From Vicia villosa (Eukaryota; Streptophyta; Magnoliopsida; Fabales; Fabaceae), in NCBI RefSeq assembly GCF_029867415.1, contig NC_081185.1:32688245-32752244 (forward strand): a stretch of 64,000 nucleotides of DNA. Direction: 5' to 3'. The position numbers were made by a program, and so were the translations under genes. Below the pieces are notes generated by a model. It saw nothing but the letters and a program-made list of their open reading frames with translations. It was not told the origin of the DNA and made no database searches. This document shows, in pieces, positions 45,131-55,760 of this stretch (the first letter of the stretch is position 1; each line of letters starts with the position of its first letter).

Positions 45131-46113
45131 ATCGCATGCTGTTGTAACGTAATTTCGTTAGAACGATAAAGCTCAATTTCTCATAAAAGATACGGTAAAG
45201 ACGCTAGACAACTCCACTTATGCAAACCATTTTGAATCATGATACTATAGCTTAACCTAGTTATTTTGTCTAAATTTCACCCGTTTTTATTTGAGCGCAA
45301 TCACATTAAGCCCTTTACCTTTACACGTACATATTAGAGTAACCGATTAGTGACTATGATCCATATAAGCACGGGGTTCTGGCACGTATTCGTGGTACCC
45401 TCTTTTTAACCAATTGCAAGTTGTGGGGGATTGAACTGTAGTTCGCCTTACCAAGTTTAGTACCAGATAATTTTGAACCAACTGGCAACAGGTTTCTCAT
45501 TGTATTTAGCAAGATACGCATCCTTTGGGTTAAACGACCGAGTGAAGGTCACCTAAATTAGTCAGTGCATTCTTTAGTAGTATCAATGATAAAGCATGTA
45601 ATTATTTCGGATCATTCACTTATATTCATCGGTTCTCTATGTACTTTGTGCTTTAGACGGTGTCGACTGCTAAATAAACTACTCAGGGTTAGTTTAAAGC
45701 TAAAGTTCAAGGTTTCAGTATAATAGGTAATCAAATTGGTCTTGCGTAATTGGGAGTTCTACAACATCAAGACCGTAACGATGTTGTTTAATTTCTCTTA
45801 AATTTCTAACATATTTTAAAATTTGAAAACCAACAAGAAATTCGAGTGTGTTGAACCATGCGATAATCAATAAAAATTTTGTTATGACTCAAGAATTTAA
45901 AGAAAGCTGGGAAATCCAATAATAAACGAAAAGTTGCATACAAGGACTTAAAAGTACATGAAAGTCTTATTGAAGGGAAATAACTGAAATTTAAATCTAC
46001 TTAAAAAGTAATAAAATAGAAAACGATAAAGTTTCCTCCCCCACACTTAAATCTAACATTGTCCTTGATTTTTTGAAATAAGGTGAGAAAAGAAAGGAAC
46101 AACAGCAGACTCT
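45131..46113 (-). other. 3' non-coding region of the second Athila element
   Basis: No gene. The block at about 45295-45490 matches the 3' region of the Athila derivative at 19795-20010. A ctcccccacactt purine-type tract is at about 46037, matching 20427. Confidence 0.7.
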
Positions 46114-47534
46114 CTACTCTCGTCCATGTCCTTGTGCTCTTCCACACGCTCTTCCACGTCCTTCATATACAGGTACACCCACATTGTGAGTGATATCGTG
46201 GAAATCATTCATGAAAACACTAAGGTTACCCATCTCTTCAGTTAAGCTAGCCATTCGCCTTTCATTCCTCTCGTTGTACTCTTGTTGTTGTTGCTGCATT
46301 TGTTGCATAAGTTGCATCATTGCATTTTGTTGTGTTTTCTTCTCCAGCATTGTGACACCTTGTTGCAAAATGGCCTCGCCTTGTTGCATAATGGCGTCAC
46401 AGATATCCTCATCGGTGACAGCTCTTCTTCGGCGTCTCGAGGATGTGCTTGCCACATTAGGAGGAGCTTGAGTGGGTGGTTGTTGCTGATCAGGTTATGG
46501 CTCACCTTGCTCCATTTCATCAGGTACATTAGGAGGTTGGTTTCCTTGTGCAGCCAGGTTAGGTTCATGAGCATTTAGGTCATAGATGAATCTTTTCACA
46601 TTCGATACATCGGTGAGCAAGGGATCAGGCATAATAACACTCAGAACTTCTCTATTCTTCACCATAAGACTGTACCTGCCATCCCTTCTGTTTTTAATTA
46701 GGCGATTGAAGCGACAGCTATCCAAATCCATAAACAGGGGTGGTAATGATTGTAGATTCTCAAGTCGGGTCTCCAGATTCAGGCCGTGTGCTATGGTGGT
46801 GACAAGACCTCCAACTAAAAATGGTTGAGTTCCTCTTACACAAAGTGTTTCAATATGGTGCAAGAGGAATGAGCAAGCATTGATCTTGGTATTTGGAGAT
46901 AAAATACAATGCAGGAAGAACAACTCTTTTGAATTTACCTTGTTGTTGAATCTTCCAAAAACTGAATTCGAGAGGATTTTGAAGAAATACTGAATAGTGG
47001 GGTTATGAATGTGAGAAGCATAGAGATCATCCCAATTAGTAGTCTCCTCACCGGTAATTTTCTTCCATAAGTCGAATAATGTAACTGCCAATCTGCTTCG
47101 AGAGGGATCCTATAATGCACAGTTTCAACCGAATTTGGCGATTCTTCGCGAAAGAATTGCAGCATTTCGCTTAGTTGTTCTTGCGTTAGAGCATATTCAG
47201 TATTGAACATGCGGAACTTTATGGTGCCAGTAAGATACATATCCTTGTCTCCCGGAGTTTCATATGAGTATGAACTCATAAATTCCCACGTCAGTGTCGG
47301 ATTAGTGGGGTGGCTCCGGGTGCATGCAAACGTGAGGCCGGAGAGTCGGAGCAGCCATTGAATTCCTTGAGTCAAACCCAAATTTCTTAAGCATTCTCCA
47401 CCAAGGTACCTTATAGATACAACTCCACAGTTAAAGAATTTGAGGTATTTCTCCCTTTGGTAGCCTTCATCACCGGTTCGGAAAATAATATCGGTGAGGT
47501 CGGGTTCGGCTCTTTGTTGGTTCATATGGCCCAT
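46114..47534 (-). pseudogene. Athila-type env-position/ORF1 protein, broken
   Basis: A single minus-strand gene of about 470 codons with one frameshift near 47090 and one in-frame stop (46495-46497). The N-terminal part (RTGDEGYQREKYLKFFNCGV, LTWEFMSSYSYETPGDKD) and middle (DLYASHIHNPTIQYFFKILS, HCILSPNTKINACSFLLHHI) resemble the ATHILA ORF-1/putative plant transposon protein family. The C-terminal part (46455-46114) is a basic start SSRRRRRA followed by a Gln-rich coiled coil. It lies just upstream of the element's 3' non-coding region, where Athila elements carry their env-like ORF. No membrane segment is seen. Confidence 0.6.
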
Positions 47535-47754
47535 CTCTTAGCACAAATTAGGAGAAGGGTTTGGATAATATGATACTGGCAGAGAGGGTTTAATGAGGGT
47601 GTGTTTCACGAATGATTTTTTAGAGGGGGAGAATGAGTAGTTAAAGTGAGAAATAATGGGTAATTAGTGGGATTTGGAAGATGAAGGTGAGAGTGGTTAT
47701 TGTAGATGTTCTTGATTGGCTGCACTTTGTGGTAAAACAATGTGCGTTTGAGTG
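47535..47754. other. No gene seen
   Basis: Purine-rich non-coding sequence upstream of the Athila ORF, before the copia LTR. No recognisable signal. Confidence 0.4.
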
Positions 47755-48669
47755 GATGTCTTGAGTGATGTCATGACTTTATTATGGTGTGCTATGCAGA
47801 ATGTGGTAGGTTGCTAATAGTGTGTTCACGATGGATGTCAAGCTGGATGTCGTGACATCATCTTATGTTAGCTTGATTGCTGTTTCTATTTCTGTCTTTT
47901 GTGTGTTTCCTTATTTATTTCAGGAGGTATTTTAGGAAACATATTATTTGAGTGCTAACTTCGAAGTGATTCTTGCTGCCCTATTATTTAGCACTCTGAA
48001 TCGTGGAGATTGGTTTAAGTGAGTTAAACCTAATTTGTGTTTCTCAAGCCCACGGCCCATGCGCTATCTTATATAAAAGGGCATCTAATCCTAATTTGAA
48101 GACTCAAATATTTAGAGATTGAAGAACGAAGTTTGAGTATGTGTTTCCTGTGTGTTTGTGTTTTAGGATTCTCTTGTGATCCAAGCAATTGTCACCTAGA
48201 TAATTGTATTGGACTAGTGTTTTTGTGTTGTAATTGTTTTGTCACTCTAAGCTTTTAAGCATGAGTTTTGTGTCTCTTGATTAAAGCTTTGAAGCAAGAT
48301 CAAGATTTTTTTTGAAGTGTGTCTTCACTAGATTTCTATTATTGTCTGTCTGTTATCACTGCTGTGATCGAGGGGGAGTGAGTAGAAACTCAGGTCTAGC
48401 ACTAGATTGAAATTGCATTGGGTAGGTCTTAAGTGAAGAGTTGTAAACGGGGGAGTTTAGCTCTGAATTAATACTGGTTATAGTGGATTTCCTCCTTGGC
48501 TTGGTAGCCCCCAGAGTAGGTTGGTTAAACCGAACTGGGTAAACAATCATCTGTGTTCTCTACTGTTTTTACTATTTTGTTTACTCTCTGCAAAATTTCA
48601 TAATCTGTTCTGAAGTGGATGTCATAACATCCGATACGACATCCCTCGTGTGTTACTAGAATTTTTAGT
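47755..48669 (+). repeat. Ty1/copia LTR
   Basis: Repeated ggatgtcgtgacatc and ggatgtcataacatc words and a TATA box (cttatataaaagggc near 48069) precede a PBS. The start is approximate and the TG...CA ends are not clear. Confidence 0.6.
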
Positions 48670-48681
48670 TGGCATCAGAGC
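48670..48681 (+). other. Primer binding site, initiator tRNA-Met type
   Basis: TGGCATCAGAGC, one base different from the canonical copia PBS TGGTATCAGAGC. Confidence 0.75.
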
Positions 48682-48737
48682 AGGCACCCTGCCTGTTTAT
48701 TTCTGGGTGAGATCTAGGGACAATAAATTCTGGTACT

Positions 48738-49660
48738 ATGGACAAGGATGTAATTATTTTTGGGAATAGACCACCCATTCTGGATGGGTCTAACTATGAC
48801 TATTGGAAACCTCCTATGGTAGCTGTTCTAAAGTTTGTGGACTGCAAGGTCTGGAGAGCTGTTAGTAAAGGATGGGAACATCCTACGAAGAAAGATAAAG
48901 ATGGAATAAGTGTGTTAATACCCGAAGAAGATTGGAGCAAGAATGAGGAAGAACTGGCTTTGGGAAACTCCAAGGCTCTAAATGCGTTGTTCAATGGAAT
49001 AGACAAGAATATATTCAGACTTGTGCAGTGCTGTGAATTGGCCAAAGATGTTTGGGATACTCTCAAAACAACGCATGAAGGTACATCCAAGGTAAAAGTG
49101 TCTAGACTTCAGATGTTAACCACTAAGTTTGAGAATATCAGGATGAAAGAGGATGAGACCATTCATGATTTCTACATGAATATTCTCGAAATTGTCAATA
49201 CCTCAGGAGCCTTAGGAGAAAAGATGTCTGAAGAAAAACTAGTAAGAAAGATCCTCAAATCACTACCTAAGATATTTTCTATAAAGGTTACGGCTATAGA
49301 AGAAGCTCAAGACATCAGCAAAATGAAGGTAGATGAACTCATTGGTTCCCTACAAACCTTTGAGATGAGTATAAGTGACAATGTTAAAAAGAAGAACAAG
49401 ATCATAGCTTTTGTATCCAACACTGAAGAGGACTCAGAAGAAAGCAATGATGGAAGTAATGAAAATCTGTCAGAAGCCATAGCCATGCTTGGAAGAAAAT
49501 TCAACAAGTTTGTTAAAAGAATAGACCAGAAATCCAGACCAAATGTCAAGAACACTCCCTCTGATAACGGAAAGTCTTATGACTCTAGTAGAAGATCTAT
49601 TATCCCATTGAGGGAAAGGAATATCAAAAAACCTAACCTGAATAAGAACAAGGTCTTACG
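48738..49660 (+). pseudogene. Ty1/copia gag, truncated
   Basis: It starts MDKDVIIFGNRPPILDGSNY. The gag domain follows (YWKPPMVAVLKFVDCKVWRA, ALGNSKALNALFNGIDKNIF, KTTHEGTSKVKVSRLQMLTT, VDELIGSLQTFEMS), similar to SIRE/Maximus gags. An acidic Ser/Glu-rich tail follows. Homology ends at about residue 307, before any zinc knuckle. The remaining 34 residues, to a stop at 49763, are read from Ogre-type LTR sequence. No pol is present. Confidence 0.8.
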
Positions 49661-51893
49661 ACCAGAGAAAAGGGTACGGGAGTCGGTTACGCAAGGGGAA
49701 GGTGTTAGCACCCCTCACGTCCGTCGTACTCGACGTTATCCACCTATGTTTGTTTCTATCTAAAGGGTGTAAAACTATGTCTAAAGCCTAAATGTGAATG
49801 CATGCAAAATAAATACGGGTAAAAGAAAGAATTATTTACAATTGTGCTCACTTAGGCCTCGCGACCCAATGCCTACGTATCCCTTTCAGGAATCAGAGCG
49901 TCCTAGTTTGGCTAAAAAAATTCCATTTCTTTTTGTGTTTTTTAGTTGAGTAGAGGTTAAGGTCACGATCCACAATGCTCGACCTTTGGAGACTTACACG
50001 CCTAATTATGGAATGGACTTAACTTGTTCATAGAAGAGAAGAAATGTGGGTTTGTGTTTTTTGATGTAATTCCATGATGAACAAAACCCCCTACAAGGCT
50101 TCGCACCATTTCCTTACTTTGTTTGAATTTGAACCTTTATTAAGTGTTTTGAGTGTTTTTGATTGGGTATTTTTTAAAGGGAAATTATTTGTGACTTGAA
50201 TCATACTAAAACAAGTTTAAGTGTTTAGAGAAATACACCAAGGTCTACACCTCAATCATTTCTCTCTAAGTAGTAGTAAAGAAATACACCAAGGTCTACA
50301 CCTCGATCATTTCTTTCCCACTAAGTAGAAAAGAAATACACTGGGGCCTACGCCCCAATCATTTCTTTCTCACTATAAAAGAAATAGTAGTATGATCCTC
50401 GTCGGTATTTATTAGGTTTTTTAAAGTTGAAAAAGAAATGAATGAGACTAACCTAAGATACTAAGCTAATGATTATTGTTTTATTAAGAAAGGGGAGTCT
50501 AAATCCTAATCAAAAGTGAACTAACTAATATCCTAAGGGAAAAGACTAAGTAAAAAGGATAGATTAACTTTAACGACTAGGCGTATTTTAGGCATTTCAC
50601 AAAATATTCACGAAATGAAGGAATTAAATTCTAAACTAACAAGGAGAAATTCACAAGCATATTGATATTATTATTAAGCCTAAAGCTATTTTTATGAATT
50701 AAAACTAAGAAAAATAAGTATTTTATTATGGTGAACAAATCAAGAATTAAAGAAAAATATCAAACAATCAATTAAAAAAATAAAAAAATAATACCTATAG
50801 ACTCCTAAAATTCTAAATGGTCAGAATATATATTTTGTCACATTTTTTTATTTGAGTAAAATGAATTACCAAACTAAAATTGAAAGAAAACAATTTTGAA
50901 ACAAATTCTAAAAAACTGCCCCCTGGGTTGGAAAAGTAATTGATAATGAACTAAAACCATGTTATGGCACAGCTGGGCTTGAAACCAGAGGTGTAGAAAT
51001 TAATGATGCTAGGCCCATGACGAAAATAATGCACATGTATTAGCAATTGAGGTGTATGAAAAAGAATCCTCCTAAGCCCATTTCGTGACTACACAGCAAG
51101 CCCACACCCATTGTTACCATCATTTTATTCTGACACAAAACCATATCTATGTAGTATCATACATACATGAAACGTTAAGATCAATTGGGAAACAAAATAA
51201 TAAGTCACTACGTGACAAAAAAACTCCTCAATGATATTCCACAATACCAAATAAGCGTTCCATTTTCCAATGAATCAAACAATTAAAGAAAAATAAAAGA
51301 AAGAGGAATGATTGGATAACAATTGGTAACAATAACTATTCGCAACACGCCACGCTTAGGGTTTACGCTCAGGACCTCCAGAGCAAGTTCTGGTCCTCTT
51401 CTCCGGCGTCCCAAGTGGCCGGGGTTGATAAAACCTTACTGAAAATTCAAAAGCAAAACACTATTCCACTCGGTTTTCCTTTCTAAGTCTGAATCTAATG
51501 CTACTTTCAACATACAATGCTCTATCATCAAGAACCATAGCAACGAAAATTTGACCCACTCTGAATGGAATTATCATTAAGACTCGTAGGCGATGCAAGT
51601 CTCCTCTGGTCTTAAAGATAATTCCCACACTTATGTTTTAACAGCAATTTATATATAACCCAAAAATGCAATAAAAAAACAAATATTCAATTAAACAAAT
51701 ATTTATTTAAATTGGTGTAAATAAATAAGAATTATAAATAAATAAAGAGAAAATTAAATATTTAATGAAAAAAATAAAAACCTAAACCCTAACCCAAAAT
51801 CCTAACCCTAAAAAATTAGCCAAACCCTAATAATTAACCATATACCTAAACCCTAAGCCAAACCTAGGAGCATAATAATTCGCCTTTTGTTTA
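49661..51893 (-). repeat. Ogre/Tat-type LTR-like or leader sequence, truncated
   Basis: No gene. It starts abruptly inside the copia gag with gggtacgggagtcggttacg and holds a block (about 49860-49905, gcctacgtatccctttcagg) related to 52165 and to about 520. A TATA-like stretch on minus is near 51645, and telomere-like ccctaaaccctaa words at 51785-51860. Whether it is a second, truncated LTR or the 5' leader of the element whose PBS is at 51894 cannot be decided. Confidence 0.45.
50229..50390. repeat. 52-bp tandem repeat, three copies
   Basis: Units begin gaaatacac(c/t)(a/g)(a/g)gg at 50230, 50281 and 50332 and end with tcatttct. The third copy varies at several sites. Confidence 0.85.
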
Positions 51894-51911
51894 TCCCCAG
51901 CAGAGTCGCCA
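51894..51911 (-). other. Primer binding site of an Ogre/Tat element
   Basis: The minus strand reads TGGCGACTCTGCTGGGGA, identical to the PBS at 26982-26999. It is separated by two bases from the LTR end at 51914. Confidence 0.85.
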
Positions 51912-51913
51912 GC

Positions 51914-54168
51914 TGTAGCAACCTGCCCTAAAAATTTAGATTTTAGAGTCCTCACCTATTCTGCCAGGGCGAATAGGAAACCCTACGAAGTTTAGAGATC
52001 TGGATAAGTTATTATAATCAGGTCAATGGAAGGCGTTAGGCACCCTTAACCCTTTCCTAAGGTTTTGTCTAAGGAAAAAGTTTATGGATAATAAAGAAAG
52101 GTGACAGACAGTTAAATAGGGCAAATATTAGCCTTATTGAAATTTTAGGGAAGGGGACTCGCCTTGTTACCAAGTGCCTACGTACCTCCTTATGGAGGAT
52201 CAGAGTCTAAGTAGTTCGAGTATGTTTTTGTTTTTTAGAGATTGTACGCCTTTGTAATTTGTATGTTGAAGTGTGTTTTAAATTACCGTACGCAGATTAA
52301 TAATTGTCGCAGTTTTGTGTAACGCAGTTTGTGAAGACGCTAAAAGTTTATTATATGGCATACAACCCTTTTTAATATTTTGAAATTTTATTAATCGCGT
52401 TGATCAATTGGTTTGATCAACATAATTAACAAATTAGTAAAAATTACTAATTATCGTAACCAATTTATTCGGTTAAACCTTTAGTAAATAGAACCTGTTT
52501 AAATAAATTACTTAAATTAAAGTAAATTTGAATAATTGATTATTAATCATCATACTCAATTGATTTGATTAAAACAATTAATAAATCGACCCTAATATAA
52601 ATTAGCTTGACAAAAAATAATTTTTGTCGCAAATCATCGTAATCGATTGATTCGATTAAAACAATTAACGAATTAAACCTTAAGTGTGCATATAAAATTA
52701 TATCCAATTATTAATATCAATTTGAATATTTTTTATCCGAAGAAATATTATTAATCAGCGCGACTATTAAATACAATCGAACTAAATAACAATTATTTAA
52801 AATTAATCATGTAATTTAAAACAATTAACTATTCTTTCTTTTGACTAGAACGCAAGAGGTGTATTTTTTTGTTTAATATTAATCCAGGGGGTGTGAATCT
52901 AACCCTAAGTTGAAGAACCCTAACCCTAAATTTCCAGAAACCAACATCAAAACACACATGCATTCAACATAAAAACCTAAGCTAAGTGTCTTGGGACACC
53001 TTTTATCTTGAATTCTGGATCGTGTAAGCTCCAATCTCCTTATTAATCCTCTTCTTTTTTGCTTGCAGGTGTCGGCGCAAGGTTGAAGGCTTCGCGCTTC
53101 AACACCCTTCTCAGATCTCTCTTTCTCCGTCTTTTAGATTAGGGTTTCTTCTTCATCCCCTTTTCTGTAGACTTAGGTTTCTTATTTATAGCCTTAGGGT
53201 TAATTCATATTAGGAATGATTCAATTTGTTGTAAATTAGATTTGATTGTAATATATTTGATTTGTTAATAAAATTGGATTTAATTTTGTTTGATGTGATT
53301 CAATCTTTGATTTGATTTTTATAAATTAGATTTGCTTTGTAATTGATTGTAATATATTTGATTTAATTAGAGATTTGTTTTAGTCTTAGGTTTTGATTTG
53401 ATTTTTCGTTTAAAAATTTTGATTTATTGTAATGATTCATAAACTAAATAAAATATCTCATTTTGTGTGTATTTTGTTTTGATCTTTATGAATTTTGGGC
53501 TTGAATTCTACAAATTAGGGTTTGTGAGATAGTGATGGTGGCCGCAGCTGGAAGAAGAAGAAGATGAACAGGGCTTTGCCCTAGTTGACTTCGGTCAACA
53601 TTCTCAAAAAATAATAATAATAATTAATAAAATTAATAACTAATAAAAATAATAATTAATAAATAATAATTAATAACTAAATATAAATTAACAAAGAGAT
53701 GAATCAACTTGTTATTTAAAAACCTAATTACTAGATAAAAAGAGTATTTTTTATTATATAAGTTTTCTATTGATAGAATAATAATAATGACCTAATAACC
53801 ATAATTTAAAATAACAATACTATAAATTATACCATAATGAATAATATTACTTAATTTAATAATTGGTTAACTAATAACTCTAATTAACTAAAACAAAATA
53901 ATTAACTTAATAAATTTTAAAGAAATAAATAAATTAATAAAGACTAATACTTAGTTAAAAACTTAAAGGATCTCAAGCAAAACTCTAAATGGGCTCAAAT
54001 TGGGCTCAAAAGAATTCCTCTAAAATACACCCCCATATTCAATTAGAAGGTTTTTTTATAAGAGATTGGGTTTAACAATACAAATGTTAAACCCCATAAC
54101 TCCTAATTTTAATACCCTCAATAAATTAATAGACGTGAATCGTATCGGGTAAATTTTGGGGTATGATA
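51914..54168 (-). repeat. Complete Ogre/Tat-type LTR
   Basis: 2255 bp. On the minus strand it runs TATCATACCCCAAAATTTAC...GGTTGCTACA (start TGTC changed to TATC). A TATA box (ggctataaataag on minus) is near 53190. A PBS follows it at 51911, and a purine tract (AAATAGGGGCAGC on minus) borders its start at 54169. It is therefore flanked by internal-type sequence on both sides. No host gene inside. Confidence 0.8.
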
Positions 54169-55387
54169 GCTGCCCCTATTTAATTATCTTGGATTGAATG
54201 GCGTGAGAATACGCAGGTCTTACGCTTTTCAAATCGAAGAGTTATTAAATAATGGAAGACCCCTAAATTTACCTTGTACTGGAAGGTGAAAGAGGATCGT
54301 CTTGCTAAAGCCTAAGACTTACATAGAGAAGACTCGCAGTCCGTTGTGTAAAAGAAATGGCCCACTTGCTATAGTGCTGGCAAGCTTTCGCAGTTTGTAA
54401 ATAATTTACTTACTATAGTTCTAGTAAGTTTTCGTAGTTTGTGTAAAGGGAAAGGTTTACTATAGTTCCAGTAAGCCCTTGCATATATCCAGGATGAAAA
54501 AGGGATCACTTGCTATTGTTCTAGCAAGTTTACCTGCGTAAAAGAGATTACTTGCTATAGTTCTAGCAAGTTTACCTGCGTAAAAGGGATTACCTGCTAT
54601 AGTTCTAGCAAGTTTACCTGCGTAAAAGGCTTTTCTTGCTATAGTGCTAGCAAGATTACCTGTGTAAAAAGATTTTCTTGCTATAGTGCTAGCAAGATTA
54701 CCTGCGTAAAAAGATTTTCTTGCTATTGTGCTAGCAAGATCACCTGAGTAGAAAGGATTTACTTGCTATGGTGCTGGCAAGATCACATGTGTAAAACGTT
54801 TACTTGCTATAGTGCTAGCAAGATCACCTGTGTAAAAGTTGTATTGTAAATGCGTATGAACAATGTGGATGTATGAATCGTTTGTATATGAGTAATGTTT
54901 GATAGTGTGATGCTCGTACGCATGTATGATTATTGCAGATACATGATGTCTGGATATGTTGCATGTATGTATGCTAATGTGATTGTATGTATGTTGATCC
55001 CAAAGTTTATCTCCTCATAACCCATTGAATTTGTTTACCCTGCTTGGCCTTGTGCCACGGCTTTGCTTATGCCGGTTCGTAATATTTTGCATAGAATATT
55101 TCTTAGCGGAACTTCGGGTTTTAGTCTCCTTTTGGACCATTAGGTCCTTAACCAATCCCCTAGTACCCTTAGACTTTTTGAATTGTCTGGACGGTTTGAG
55201 ATGTGTGGGATATTATTTAGAATAAATCCTAGTTCGGATTGTATTTGAATGATCCATTGATAATGTTTCTTGTGATTGTAAGATATCCTTTGTAAGAAGA
55301 TCGTGATAGATCAAAGAGATCACGGCGTAGGGCGTATGTTATCCTCTGGAGATTTTGTAGTTTTGTTTTGTTGCTTTTGTATTAAAT
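54169..55387 (-). other. 3' internal region of an Ogre/Tat element
   Basis: Non-coding sequence between a truncated LTR (55388-55632) and a complete LTR. It contains the PPT at 54169-54183 and the hairpin array. A 66-aa plus-strand frame near 55025 has no recognisable features and is probably spurious. Confidence 0.55.
54364..54822. repeat. Hairpin repeat array, eleven copies
   Basis: Eleven 20-bp imperfect palindromes, CTTGCTA-n6-TAGCAAG or variants, start at about 54365, 54409, 54456, 54509, 54551, 54593, 54635, 54677, 54719, 54762 and 54803, with a period of about 42 bp. Linkers share ttacctgcgtaaaag. Copies 2 and 3 have paired changes in both arms (CTTACTA with TAGTAAG). Confidence 0.9.
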
Positions 55388-55632
55388 AAATAAATAAATT
55401 AATAAAGACTAATACTTAGTTAAAAACTTAAAGGATCTCAAGCAAAACTCTAAATGGGCTCAAATTGGGCTCAAAAGAATTCCTCTAAAATACACCTCCA
55501 TATTCAATTAGAAGTTTTTTTATAAGAGATTGGATTTAGCAATACAAATGTTAAACCCCATAACTCCTAATTTTAATACCCTCAATAAATTAATAGATGT
55601 GAATCGTATCGGGTAAATTTTGGGGTATGACA
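55388..55632 (-). repeat. Truncated Ogre/Tat LTR (first 245 bp)
   Basis: Nearly identical to 53923-54168, the start of the complete LTR. On the minus strand it begins TGTCATACCCC at 55632, with the intact TG. It breaks off at 55388 into unrelated internal sequence. Confidence 0.9.
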
Positions 55633-55760
55633 GTGATGTATGAACGAAAATGATGATGCGATGATTCGAGGAGAGAAATTCCGTTTTTGTTTGGAGTTGA
55701 GAGGGTGCTTGTGAGGAGACTGAGATAGTGGTGATGATGTAGATCGGAGAAGATGATTGG
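55633..55760. other. Flank of the Tekay solo LTR, no gene seen
   Basis: Purine-rich sequence that continues at 59007-59330 once the solo LTR is discounted. No coding evidence. Confidence 0.4.
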
